A DNA stretch of 64,000 nucleotides from Pseudomonas karstica (lineage in GTDB: Bacteria > Pseudomonadota > Gammaproteobacteria > Pseudomonadales > Pseudomonadaceae): assembly GCF_009707515.1 (NCBI RefSeq), contig NZ_WLYI01000005.1:62001-126000 (forward strand), read 5' to 3'. Shown one piece after another: positions 8,385-16,997 of the stretch. Position numbers and translations under genes: made by a program. Numbering within the stretch: the stretch's first letter is position 1; each line of letters begins with the position of its first letter. The notes beneath the pieces were generated by a model. The model was not told where the DNA came from, did not search any database, and was given only the letters and a program-made list of their open reading frames with translations.

Positions 8385-9559
8385 GGGGCATCTCCGATAA
8401 TCAGGCTGACGTTATTGCCACCAAAGGCGAAGGAGTTACTCATCAGGCAGCGTTTTTTCAACCTGTCTTCGGGCGTGACCCACTGCAAGGCCGGCAGCGC
8501 CGGGTCGGCCTGAGCGTCCCATATGTGGGGCGGCAGGGCGTGGGCGGTGTTGTCGGCGGCCAGGCTCAGCCAGCAGAATGCGGCCTCCAGTGCACCGGCT
8601 GCGCCCAGGGTATGGCCGGTCATGGGCTTGGTCGACGAGCAGGCTACGCCGCGGGGAAACAGGCTGGCCACCGCCAGGCTTTCCATGGCGTCGTTATGCT
8701 GGGTCGCGGTGCCGTGCAGGTTCAGGTAGCCGATCTGTTCAGGATCCAGCCGGGCGCAGGCCAAGGCCTTGTCCATCGCCAGCCGTGCGCCTTTGCCAGT
8801 AGGGTCCGGGGCAGAAATATGGTGGGCGTCGCAACTGGCGCCACTGCCCAGCAAAGCGATGGGGCCCCGCACGTTGCTCATCAGGAACAGCGCAGCGGCT
8901 TCACCGATGTTGATACCGTTGCGATTGACCGAGAACGGATTGCAGCGCTGCCCGCTGACGGCTTCCAGGGACGAAAAACCATTGAGGGTCAGCTTGCACA
9001 GGCTGTCGACACCACCGCACAACACGGCATCGCACACCCCGAGATCCAACAGGCGCTGGGCGCTCATCAGTGCGCGGGCACCGGAGGTGCAAGCGGTGGA
9101 AATCACATAGGTCGGGCCACTCAGTTGCAGCCAGTCGGCGAGAAATGTGGCCGGGGCGCTGAGTTCCTGTTGCTGGTAGTCGTAGTTGCCGGGGAACTGC
9201 TTGTCTTGCAGGAAGTGAGCGATGCCGCGGCTGGCTTCGTCTATCCCCGAGGTGCTAGTGCCCAGGACGACACCGACCCGCGAGGGGCCAAAGGTCTGGA
9301 TCACCTGCTGGATCTCGTCGTGGATTTGCAACGCCGCTTCCAGCAACAACTGGTTGTTGCGGCTGCTTTGCTGCTCCAGGCCCGGCGGAATTGCCGCCAG
9401 TTCGCCGTGCACGCCCGCTACCGGTAACACGCGTTCCGGCACCCAGCCGCCTTCATCGCGCATGCCTGAACAGTCACCGGCAAACAGGTTGCGGCTGACT
9501 TCTCGCTTGCCGCGCCCCAAGGCACAAATGACGCCGAGGGCATTGAGGTAGGCGGTCAT
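8381..9559 (-). CDS. APE beta-ketoacyl-ACP synthase (ApeO-like)
   Basis: A 392-residue condensing enzyme with the catalytic Cys157 in STACTSGARA, His282 in LHGTATQHND and His316 in PMTGHTLGAAGA, with Lys311 just before. The ketosynthase is therefore predicted active. It is only distantly similar to the second ketosynthase at 5972-7198, so the two are not a recent duplication. In characterised aryl polyene systems one ketosynthase pairs with a cysteine-less partner; the candidate partner is the first gene of the operon. Start and stop overlap the flanking genes by four bases each. Confidence 0.9.
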   Translation of the reverse strand: MTAYLNALGVICALGRGKREVSRNLFAGDCSGMRDEGGWVPERVLPVAGVHGELAAIPPGLEQQSSRNNQLLLEAALQIHDEIQQVIQTFGPSRVGVVLGTSTSGIDEASRGIAHFLQDKQFPGNYDYQQQELSAPATFLADWLQLSGPTYVISTACTSGARALMSAQRLLDLGVCDAVLCGGVDSLCKLTLNGFSSLEAVSGQRCNPFSVNRNGINIGEAAALFLMSNVRGPIALLGSGASCDAHHISAPDPTGKGARLAMDKALACARLDPEQIGYLNLHGTATQHNDAMESLAVASLFPRGVACSSTKPMTGHTLGAAGALEAAFCWLSLAADNTAHALPPHIWDAQADPALPALQWVTPEDRLKKRCLMSNSFAFGGNNVSLIIGDAP

Positions 9560-10038
9560 CGGGCGGCCTCAAGCGGGGTGACGTGATAGATCAGGTTTTG
9601 CCCCGGCAGGTTTACGCGAAACGCCAGGGATGAGTGATAGGTGATCTGCCAGCGGGGTGGGAGGGTGCGCGTCAGGTCCATTGCCTGAGTGCCAGGATAG
9701 AGCGTGGAGACCTCCGCCGCCGGAGTCAGGGCAAACAGCAAGGCGGCGAACAGTTCGCGGGCCTGTGGGTTGGGCGGCAACAGGCCGTCAGCCTGCCAGG
9801 CACCGTTCAATAGTTTTTGCCGGGCCAGGGGGATCCCCAATGGGTCCATCATTGACCAGCGGATCCCGCCGTCCTCACGCAGGATCACCAGTAACCAGTC
9901 CTGGCGCTGGCCATCCTGCTCGCGTATCACATGCAATTGCAGGGGCAAGGACAGGGTAGGGTTGTGGGCCGGCAAGGGTGGCCGGCTGGCGCACGCGCTC
10001 AGCAACAACAGACACGCCATCAGCAGCGCGCGAATCAT
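9556..10038 (-). CDS. DUF3261-type lipoprotein of the APE cluster
   Basis: A 160-residue lipoprotein with signal MIRALLMACLLLLSACASRP (Cys16). The mature part (QLHVIREQDGQRQDWLLVIL, then IRWSMMDPLGIPLARQKL) resembles the DUF3261 family that recurs in aryl polyene clusters next to LolA-like and MMPL proteins. Those partners make a lipid-trafficking role likely: the three together resemble a route that carries a lipid-linked product from the inner to the outer membrane. The function is inferred from neighbours. It overlaps the ketosynthase and methyltransferase genes by ATGA. Confidence 0.75.
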   Translation of the reverse strand: MIRALLMACLLLLSACASRPPLPAHNPTLSLPLQLHVIREQDGQRQDWLLVILREDGGIRWSMMDPLGIPLARQKLLNGAWQADGLLPPNPQARELFAALLFALTPAAEVSTLYPGTQAMDLTRTLPPRWQITYHSSLAFRVNLPGQNLIYHVTPLEAAR

Positions 10039-10784
10039 TGCCCGACGCCTGCCAGGGGTTTGCGGGCGACCACATTGACCAGGGTTTCTTCCCGCTCGCC
10101 AGCAGGCTTGGGGCGTCGCAGCCCCCAGCGCTCAAGCAAGCCGAAATCAGTCGAGCGGCTCCACCACAGGTATGGATACGAGACGTTCTGTGGGCCGAAT
10201 TCGAAGCCCTGTTCGCGAATCATCGCCAGATACTCCCCAGCACTTTTTTGCACGTGCATGGGATGACGGAACAGCCAGCGAATCACCCAGGTATCGATAT
10301 AGGCCTCGGTGGATTCGGCAAACAACAGGTAACCACCGGGCTTGAGCACCCGGAAGAACTCCGCCAGCGCCCGTTGCTGTTCTACCAGGTGGTGGAAGGT
10401 CTGGTGGCAGAACAGGATGTCGACGCTGGCGTCGGCCACCTTGAGGGTGGCGCAGTCACTGCCGATCAGTTCGATGGCCAGGCCCTGGCGTGTGGCTTCG
10501 TCGCGACTCAGGTCGAGGCTGTGGGGGTCGGCGTCCAGGCCAATCAGGCGTTGGGGGGCGAACACCTGATGCAAGTATTGGAACGACCTGCCCTGGCCAC
10601 AACCGGCATCCAGCAACACTGGCGCCACCGGCAGCGGGTCGCTGAACAGGCTGCGCAGGTCATTGATCGCTACCCGTAATACATGGTGCTGCCAGGTGTG
10701 GCTGCGCAGGAACCAGAAGCCGAACCTGGTTTCCTCGACGTAGTTTTTGCTCAAGTACTCTTTATGAAAAGAAGGGTTGCTCAT
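10035..10784 (-). CDS. SAM-dependent class I methyltransferase of the APE cluster
   Basis: A 249-residue methyltransferase with SAM motif I VLLDAGCGQGRSFQYL, the acidic end of strand 2 (IGLDADPHSLDLS), and the motif with VDILFCHQTFHHL. It could methylate the aryl head group, as methoxy and methyl groups are known on aryl polyenes, but the target is not readable from sequence. The open frame starts six codons earlier; the ATG at 10784 is preferred because it overlaps the flavoprotein stop as ATGA, the pattern used throughout this operon. Confidence 0.85.
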   Translation of the reverse strand: MSNPSFHKEYLSKNYVEETRFGFWFLRSHTWQHHVLRVAINDLRSLFSDPLPVAPVLLDAGCGQGRSFQYLHQVFAPQRLIGLDADPHSLDLSRDEATRQGLAIELIGSDCATLKVADASVDILFCHQTFHHLVEQQRALAEFFRVLKPGGYLLFAESTEAYIDTWVIRWLFRHPMHVQKSAGEYLAMIREQGFEFGPQNVSYPYLWWSRSTDFGLLERWGLRRPKPAGEREETLVNVVARKPLAGVGQ

Positions 10785-12028
10785 GCCACATCCCCAGCAC
10801 ATATTTCTGACAACATCCGCAACCGCCGCTTTGGTTCGCTGACAAATGGATTGCGTTCATCCCAGGCGTAACCGGCGAGGATCGCACTGATCATCCGGCG
10901 AATCTCCGGCGAACTGCCGGGATGGAAAATGACATCCTGGAAGGTCCCGGCGTACCAGCCTTCGACATAGCAACGGAAGGTGTCGACACCACGTTTCAAG
11001 GGTTCGGCGAACTGGGTTTGCCAGTCGATGCTTTCACCCTGCAACTGGCGATGCAGCAGCCCTGCGGCCATGCTCGCCGAACGCATGGCAATGGTCACGC
11101 CAGAGGAAAATACCGGATCGAGAAACTCCGCCGCGTTGCCCAGCAAGGCAAAGCCCGGGCCGTGCAGGGCTTTGACGTTGGCCGAGTAGCCGCCGATGCT
11201 GCGGGCGGGCGTGTCCCAGACGGCATGTTGCAGTACAGTGGACAGGCTTGGGGTCTCGTCGATAAAGCTGCGCAAACAGACGTCGAGGTCGGTATCGCGG
11301 CCATCGAAGTGTTCTTTCGCAGCCACCACGCCCACCGAGCAGCGACCGTTGCTGAACGGGATGGTCCAGAACCAGATATCGCGTTGTGTCGGGTGGGTGG
11401 TGATGAGGATTTTAGTGCGGTCGAAGCCTGGGTGTTCGATGCGGTCTTCGACATGGGTAAACACCGCTTGGCGCAGCGGGAAGTTTGACGGTGCTTCCAG
11501 GTCCAGCAGGCGTGGCAATACACGGCCGTAGCCGCTGGCGTCGAGGACGAAACCGGCCTTGAGGTGGTATTCGCTGCCGTTCTCCCGGCGCACATGCAGG
11601 TAACGACTGCCTGCGGCAGAGTCGACACCGACAATGGTTTCTCCGTAGCGGATTTCCACCCCCTGCAACGCAGCCTGGTCCGCCAGCAGCTTGTCGAAGT
11701 CGGCACGCTGCACCTGGAAGGTGGTGGGCTTGCCGTTGCTGAAGGTGTCGCCAAAATCGAAGGCGCTGTAGCGCTCGCCCCAGGCAAACGCGGCGCCATT
11801 CTTCATCTGGAAACCGGCTGCTTGCACGGCGTCGAGCATGCCGGCTTCTTCGATAAAGTCGATGCAATGGGACAACAGGCTTTCGCCAATGGAGAAGCGC
11901 GGGAAGTGCTGGCGCTCAATGATCAAGACATCATGCCCGTTACGTTTAAGCAGTGCGGCCGCGATGGTACCGGCCGGGCCGGCCCCAATTACCACCACCT
12001 GGCGACGTTCCATTTCAACTGTGGGCAC
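10781..12028 (-). CDS. FAD-dependent oxidoreductase with flavin-halogenase signatures
   Basis: A 415-residue flavoprotein. The dinucleotide-binding GAGPAG is at residues 15-20, followed by FPRFSIGESLL (42-52) as in tryptophan-halogenase-like proteins. Two halogenase hallmarks are visible: WFWTIP at 219-224 fits WxWxIP, and Lys76 lies in MKNGAAFAWG, the place of the lysine that carries the active halogen in phenol- and pyrrole-type halogenases. The FAD segment GNAAEFLDPVFSSG is at 297-310. Start: a GTG at 12028 with AGGAG five bases upstream; an ATG at 12013 is possible. A plain hydroxylase or dehydrogenase remains possible, since WxWxIP alone is not proof. Xanthomonadin, a related aryl polyene, is brominated. 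Confidence 0.75.
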   Translation of the reverse strand: MPTVEMERRQVVVIGAGPAGTIAAALLKRNGHDVLIIERQHFPRFSIGESLLSHCIDFIEEAGMLDAVQAAGFQMKNGAAFAWGERYSAFDFGDTFSNGKPTTFQVQRADFDKLLADQAALQGVEIRYGETIVGVDSAAGSRYLHVRRENGSEYHLKAGFVLDASGYGRVLPRLLDLEAPSNFPLRQAVFTHVEDRIEHPGFDRTKILITTHPTQRDIWFWTIPFSNGRCSVGVVAAKEHFDGRDTDLDVCLRSFIDETPSLSTVLQHAVWDTPARSIGGYSANVKALHGPGFALLGNAAEFLDPVFSSGVTIAMRSASMAAGLLHRQLQGESIDWQTQFAEPLKRGVDTFRCYVEGWYAGTFQDVIFHPGSSPEIRRMISAILAGYAWDERNPFVSEPKRRLRMLSEICAGDVA

Positions 12029-12061
12029 GAGGGCTCCTTGCCGCTTTGGCGATAATCGAAT

Positions 12062-14380
12062 TCATGAAGTATGTGCCTGGCGAGCAGCCCATGGCGCCAG
12101 GATAAAACTGAAGGCCAGCCCCAGGCTCACCGACAGGCCGAAGTTACTCACCGCCGGCGTGCTGGAGATCGCCAGCAGGCCGAACGACAGCCATGTCGTG
12201 ACGGCCGCCAGCAGGGTGCCGAGTAAACTCACGGCGGCGCCGCCGATCTGTTCGCGCATCAGGATCGCATAATCGACGCTGATGGCCGTCACCAGTAACA
12301 GGCCGAACAGGCTGAACAAGGTCAGTGGCTGTCCTAGCCAGCCAAGGCTGGCCAGGCTGCACAGTGCAGCGAGCAGCGGCAAGGTAACGATCCGCAACGC
12401 GCCGCCGAAGCCGAAGGGCAGAATCAGCAGCAGCACGATCAGTACACAGGACATCAGCTTCAATTGCGCGGCGCTGACCTGGGTGGCGGCGAATACCTGG
12501 TTCAAGTCGCCCAGGCGATCGATCAATTGCACACCTGGCAAATCCAGGGCCTGGACGCGCAGTAGCGCCGGGTTATTCAACCCTTGCAAGCTGACCATCG
12601 CCGCTACGCCCGTGTCGGTCGGGCCGAGCCACAGTGCCCGCCAAGGTTCGGCCAGCGGGCCGCCCAGCGCGGCGTCGATGTCTTCGGTGGGCAGGGTTTG
12701 CAGTTGCGCCAGTTCGGCTTGCAGGGCGCTGGCCGGTACGCCAAGGTCCAGCAGCGGTTGCCAGAATTGCGGTAGTTGGCCCAGGGCTTCACGCAGTCGC
12801 TGTTGCTCGCTTGGGGGGCTGACCAACTGACTCAATGCCAGGTAGCCCTGGAGCTTGTCCATATTTACCAACTGATCCAGACGCTGCCCCAGCGCCGCCT
12901 CACGCTCCAGCAACTGCTGCTGATTGTCCGCCCGTACCAGGAAAAACTGGCTGGTGGGTTGATAACCGGTAATTCGCGCAATCGCCTGGGCTTCCTGCAA
13001 TAACTGCGGGGGGGCACTGATCCATTGGCGAATATCGTTTTTGCTGCTCAGGTGCCACAGGCCGCCGGCGCAAAACAGCAATAGCAGCACCAGTAGCACC
13101 GGGCTCGGTAGACGCTTGAGCAGGGATTCGCGCACGCTCAACAAGAACTGCGCAATATGCAGCGGCCATTGAGCAGGGCGCAACTCGACACCTTTGAGCA
13201 ATGCCGGCAACAGGCACACCGCCGCCAAATATGCACCTACAAGGCCGGCGGCAGAGAACGTGGCGATCTGGGTCAGGGCCGGGAACGGCGTCCAGGCCAG
13301 GGCCAGGTAGCCGATGCAACTGGTGGCCAGGCTCAGGCTCAAGCCCGGCAGGGTCAGGCGCAAGGCCGGCCAACTGCGCCAAGGGTTCATGCTCCAGCTC
13401 TTGGACAAATAATGCAGCGGGTAATCGATCGCCACGCCGATCAGGCTCGAACCCAGCACCAAGGTCATCACATGCATATGCCCGAACAGTGCGACACATG
13501 CCACCGCCCCAAAAAGCATGCCCGCCAGCACTGGCACAAACGCCAGTAACACCCGCCAACGACGGAATGCCAGTAACAGCAGCAACAGGATCCCGGCCGT
13601 CGCGCCACCGCCGACCCAGGTGATTTCCCGGGTGGCCTGCTGCTGACCATTGGCCGCGTACAACAAGCCGCTGGCTGCGAGCAATTGCACGCCTTGCTGG
13701 CTGGCCTGCTCCCGACTGACCTGGAGCAATTGGGCCACCTGCAGCGGCAATTTCATATCGAAGGCATTACCTGCGGTGCGCGCGCGCAGCAGCACCCAGT
13801 TGTTGCCATCGGCCTCGGCGATCAAGGCGCCGCTGCCGATATCCAGTTGCACTGAGCCGTGCTGCGGTTGGCTGTTCTGGATACGTCCGGTCAGGCCCAG
13901 CCAGTCCTCCTGGCTGGGCACCAGGCTGAAGCCGGTAAAGGGATCGAATAGCGCCTGCACCTGCTGCTGAATGAACGCCTGTGGGTGTTCGATCAACTGC
14001 TCGCGATCCTTGGCCGAGAACATCGCCAGTCGCCCTTGCAGCAATTGCCGGCGCAGGGCTGGCAGGTCGGTTTGCAGGTTCCATTGGACCTTTTCAAACA
14101 GGCCGCTGGCTTGCCAGCGTTCACCCAGTTGCTGGGCCATGGCCAGCGCCTGCTGGCGCTCGGCATGCCCTACCAGCACCAGCATCTCGCGGTTCAGCGG
14201 CTCCTGCATGCGCTGTTCGGCACGCAGCTCAAGGGCATCCGGCGTGGTGCCGGGTACCAGTTCCATCAGGTTGGCCGACAGGGGCGCGCCATGGCGCCAT
14301 TGCCAACCAGCCAGGGCCAATACCGCCACCAGCAGGATCAGGAACAGACGCGGCAACCAGCGCTCACTGGGCAAAGTCAT
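12062..14380 (-). CDS. MMPL/RND-family exporter of the APE cluster
   Basis: A 772-residue inner-membrane protein with two halves, each having one N-terminal helix, a large periplasmic loop and a block of five or so helices (first block GILLLLLLAFRRWRVLLAFVP onward, second block LIVLLLILPFGFGG onward). This is the layout of MMPL-type lipid exporters. Next to the LolA-like and lipoprotein genes it is the best candidate for flipping or extracting the lipid-linked polyene. The frame opens at 14392, but the ATG at 14380 has a GGAG four bases upstream and gives MTLPSERWLPRLFL; it overlaps the preceding gene by 17 bases. Confidence 0.85.
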   Translation of the reverse strand: MTLPSERWLPRLFLILLVAVLALAGWQWRHGAPLSANLMELVPGTTPDALELRAEQRMQEPLNREMLVLVGHAERQQALAMAQQLGERWQASGLFEKVQWNLQTDLPALRRQLLQGRLAMFSAKDREQLIEHPQAFIQQQVQALFDPFTGFSLVPSQEDWLGLTGRIQNSQPQHGSVQLDIGSGALIAEADGNNWVLLRARTAGNAFDMKLPLQVAQLLQVSREQASQQGVQLLAASGLLYAANGQQQATREITWVGGGATAGILLLLLLAFRRWRVLLAFVPVLAGMLFGAVACVALFGHMHVMTLVLGSSLIGVAIDYPLHYLSKSWSMNPWRSWPALRLTLPGLSLSLATSCIGYLALAWTPFPALTQIATFSAAGLVGAYLAAVCLLPALLKGVELRPAQWPLHIAQFLLSVRESLLKRLPSPVLLVLLLLFCAGGLWHLSSKNDIRQWISAPPQLLQEAQAIARITGYQPTSQFFLVRADNQQQLLEREAALGQRLDQLVNMDKLQGYLALSQLVSPPSEQQRLREALGQLPQFWQPLLDLGVPASALQAELAQLQTLPTEDIDAALGGPLAEPWRALWLGPTDTGVAAMVSLQGLNNPALLRVQALDLPGVQLIDRLGDLNQVFAATQVSAAQLKLMSCVLIVLLLILPFGFGGALRIVTLPLLAALCSLASLGWLGQPLTLFSLFGLLLVTAISVDYAILMREQIGGAAVSLLGTLLAAVTTWLSFGLLAISSTPAVSNFGLSVSLGLAFSFILAPWAARQAHTS

Positions 14381-15038
14381 GCTGCTCCGCATCGCTTAAC
14401 GGTTGGCTGCTGGTGCTGTCCTGCATGTGCATTACGGTGCTGTCACCCTGGGTTTCCAGCAGTTCGATTTTCTGCACCAGTTCGCCGCCGTTGATATTGA
14501 TCCGGGTGAACACTTGCTTGAGCAACAGCGAACGTGGGATCAGGGTCAACGTCCACTGCCGGGCCTCGCCTTGCAATTGCAGCTCAAAGTCCCGCTGCAA
14601 GCCGCTGCTGTCACCTTGCAGTACGGCAAGGAACAAGCGGTTCTGCTCGGCCCCGGCGCTCTTGCCGGGTAGCAACTGCCAGCCACTGGCGTCCCGTCGG
14701 GCAATGCCTTGGGCACTGATGCGGTAGTCCTGTTGCAGTGGGGTTTTGAGCAGCCACAGCAAACCGTGATCCTTGGCCAGGACAAAGGTGCCTTTGCTGA
14801 TCAGTGGTTGTGGCAGGGCGCGCAGGTGTTTTTCCTGGGTGAAGTTGCCATGGATAACGCTGGGTTTTGCCAACTGATCGCTAAGTTGTTGCAGGTCAAA
14901 CGCGTGAGCCACTCCTGGAACGCCCAGGAGCACGCAGTACACTGTAGGCGCGAGCTTGCTCGTGAGAAACCTGAGGACGCGGCCCGCGTTATCGTTGATG
15001 ATTTTCGCGAGCAAGCTCGCTCCTACAGGAAGCATCAT
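14364..15038 (-). CDS. LolA-like periplasmic lipid/lipoprotein carrier with REPIN-encoded signal region
   Basis: A 224-residue LolA-type protein; the mature part (FDLQQLSDQLAKPSVIHGNFTQEK, split here by me at residue 47) fits the family that ferries lipidated cargo across the periplasm. Signal cleavage is expected after AHA46. Residues 4-32 (PVGASLLAK to SKLAPT) are encoded by an inverted REP pair at 14943-15027, which lies in frame between the start codon and the remaining signal core VYCVLLGVPGVAHA. The start ATG overlaps the thioesterase stop, as elsewhere in the operon, so this is the translated start. Two internal GTG codons (residues 33 and 36) lack a ribosome binding site. Whether the long, chimeric signal works is open. 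Confidence 0.8.
   Translation of the reverse strand: MMLPVGASLLAKIINDNAGRVLRFLTSKLAPTVYCVLLGVPGVAHAFDLQQLSDQLAKPSVIHGNFTQEKHLRALPQPLISKGTFVLAKDHGLLWLLKTPLQQDYRISAQGIARRDASGWQLLPGKSAGAEQNRLFLAVLQGDSSGLQRDFELQLQGEARQWTLTLIPRSLLLKQVFTRININGGELVQKIELLETQGDSTVMHMQDSTSSQPLSDAEQHDFAQ
14943..15027. repeat. REPIN (inverted REP pair) inside the lolA-like coding sequence
   Basis: Two REP arms face each other: TGTAGGCGCGAGCTTGCTCG from 14943 and the inverse CGCGAGCAAGCTCGCTCCTA ending near 15025, with about 30 bases between. The same class occurs at 24010-24108 and 48843-48942 in intergenic positions. Here it lies inside a coding region. Confidence 0.92.
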
Positions 15039-15460
15039 GGCAGGGCCTTCTCGACAGCTTCGATGAACACTTTGGGTGAGGCTAGCTGCATCTCACGACT
15101 GGCGATATCCACCGCCACCTGCACAGTACTGGCGCGAGTCAGGCGCTCGCCGCTGGCCAGGTCGCTAATCAGGTAATTGACCTTCAACCGGTTCTCCCAC
15201 TCCACCAGACTGGCACGCACATTGATCGTCTGGCCGAATGTGGCGCCGCGCACATAACGCAGTTGCAGGTCGATCACCGGCCAGGCGTAGCCCGACTCGA
15301 GCATCGCCGCGTAGTTGTGGCCGATCTTGTCCAGCAAGGCACAGCGGGCCACTTCCAGGTATTTGACGTAATGGCCGTGCCAGACCACGTTCATGGTGTC
15401 GATGTCGAAAAACGGCACGAGGATTTCGGTATCGCTGTGCAACACGCCCTGGCTACGCAT
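15035..15460 (-). CDS. APE acyl-CoA/ACP thioesterase (4HBT family)
   Basis: A 141-residue hotdog thioesterase. The 4-hydroxybenzoyl-CoA thioesterase signature is VPFFDIDTMNVVWHGHYVKYLE, read here in two pieces: VPFFDIDTM (residues 15-23) and NVVWHGHYVKYLE (24-36), with the catalytic Asp among residues 19-21. It could release or edit acyl-ACP chains, the role assigned to ApeK-type enzymes. The open frame is 61 codons longer, but that part is the ammonia-lyase gene in another register. The ATG at 15460 overlaps the ammonia-lyase stop by eight bases. Confidence 0.88.
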   Translation of the reverse strand: MRSQGVLHSDTEILVPFFDIDTMNVVWHGHYVKYLEVARCALLDKIGHNYAAMLESGYAWPVIDLQLRYVRGATFGQTINVRASLVEWENRLKVNYLISDLASGERLTRASTVQVAVDIASREMQLASPKVFIEAVEKALP

Positions 15461-16997
15461 GCAACCTCCAGTGTTGCTCGGCGATGCGTTGCAGGCACAG
15501 GCGCAGTTCGCCTTCCAGGGCGCGGTCTTCGATGATCGGCGGGAAGTCCTTGGCCAGCGCTTCATGCATCGCGGCCAGGGCTGGCGGCAGCGGGCGGGCG
15601 TCTTCGGCCTGGGCCCGCAGCCACACACCCTGGTTGGCTGCAAGCAAGGCGGCGGCGGCGACCTGCTCGGTCAGTTCCAGCACACGAATCGCGTCCCGTG
15701 CGGCGATGGTGCCCATGCTGACCTTGTCCTGGTTATGGCATTCGGTGGAGCGTGAGAACACGCTGGCGGGCATGGTGTTTTTCAGGGCTTCGGCGGTCCA
15801 GGCGCTGGCGCCGATCTGCACCGCCTTGAAACCATGGTTGATCATTGCCCGATCAGCCGGGGCGCCCGACAGGTTGCTCGGCAAACCATGGTTGTAACGC
15901 ACGTCTACCAGCAGCGCCAGTTGCCGGTCCAGCAGGTCGGCGACATTGGCCACCAGGGTCTTGAGGCTGTCCATGGCGAAGGCGATATGGCCGCCGTAGA
16001 AATGCCCGCCGTGCAGCACGCGTTCAGCGTCGGCATCGATGATCGGGTTGTCGTTGGCACTGTTGAGTTCGATCTCGATAAACGAACGCAGCCAGTTCAG
16101 GCTGTCGGCCAACACGCCGAGGACATGGGGCGCGCAGCGCAGGGAGTAGCGGTCTTGCAGGCGATGCAGGGGCGCGGTCGGTGCGTCGATGGCCAAGTCC
16201 TTGCGCAACCATGCAGCGACTTGCATCTGCCCCGGGTGCGGCTTGGCGGCAAACAGGCGTTCGTCGAAGTGTTCCGGGTTGCCTTGCAACGCAACTACAT
16301 TCATCGCCGTGATGCGGGTGGCCAGTTGCAGCAGGTAGTCGGCACGGGCGAAGGCCAGGCAGGCGAGGCCGGTCATCACTGCGGTGCCGTTCATCAGCGC
16401 CAGGGCTTCTTTCGGGCGTAGTACCAGAGGGGCCCAGCCCAGTTCGCGGTGTACCTCGCAGGCAGTGCGACGTTCACCACGGAACATCACTTCGCGTTCG
16501 CCGGAAAGGGTCGCGGCCACGTAGGACAACGGTGTCAGGTCGCCACTGGCGCCCACCGAGCCTTCTTCCGGGATCAGCGGCAGTACATCGAATTCAAGGA
16601 AGGCGTGCAGCCGTTCCAGCAGTTCCACACGCACGCCGGATACGCCATGGCACAGCGACTGCAAACGCGCTGCCAGCACCGCACGGGTGGCCTGGGCATC
16701 CAGTAGCTTGCCCAGGCCGCAACCGTGGAAGGTGTAGAGATGACGGGGCAGTGCCTCGACGTGCTGCAACGGCACCGCCACCACGCAGGAATCACCGTAG
16801 CCGGTGGTCACGCCGTAGATCACCCCTTCCTTGTCCAGCAGCGAATCAAGGAACTGCGCACCCTTGGCGATGCGCTGGCGATAGTCGGTATCGTCTTGCA
16901 GCGTTGCCTGCGCCTGACGGTTGGCCAGGGCCAGCACGTCCTCGATGCGCAAGGGGAGTTCGCCGAAGGTTACCGGCTCAAGCGGATGCGTCGTCAT
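15453..16997 (-). CDS. aromatic amino acid ammonia-lyase (HAL/PAL/TAL family)
   Basis: A 514-residue lyase. The Ala150-Ser151-Gly152 triad that cyclises into the MIO cofactor sits in GSVGASGDLTPLSY, and the catalytic Tyr61 in YGVTTGYGD. At the pair that sets substrate choice, histidine lyases have Ser-His, tyrosine lyases His-His or similar, and phenylalanine lyases Phe-Leu; here it is Phe90-His91 (LYTFHGCG). That is not the histidine type, so an aromatic substrate is more likely. In this operon it could feed an aryl starter (cinnamate or coumarate) to the AMP ligase; some APE systems instead use 4-hydroxybenzoate, so its need is unproven. It overlaps the acyltransferase gene by 20 bases. Confidence 0.88.
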   Translation of the reverse strand: MTTHPLEPVTFGELPLRIEDVLALANRQAQATLQDDTDYRQRIAKGAQFLDSLLDKEGVIYGVTTGYGDSCVVAVPLQHVEALPRHLYTFHGCGLGKLLDAQATRAVLAARLQSLCHGVSGVRVELLERLHAFLEFDVLPLIPEEGSVGASGDLTPLSYVAATLSGEREVMFRGERRTACEVHRELGWAPLVLRPKEALALMNGTAVMTGLACLAFARADYLLQLATRITAMNVVALQGNPEHFDERLFAAKPHPGQMQVAAWLRKDLAIDAPTAPLHRLQDRYSLRCAPHVLGVLADSLNWLRSFIEIELNSANDNPIIDADAERVLHGGHFYGGHIAFAMDSLKTLVANVADLLDRQLALLVDVRYNHGLPSNLSGAPADRAMINHGFKAVQIGASAWTAEALKNTMPASVFSRSTECHNQDKVSMGTIAARDAIRVLELTEQVAAAALLAANQGVWLRAQAEDARPLPPALAAMHEALAKDFPPIIEDRALEGELRLCLQRIAEQHWRLHA

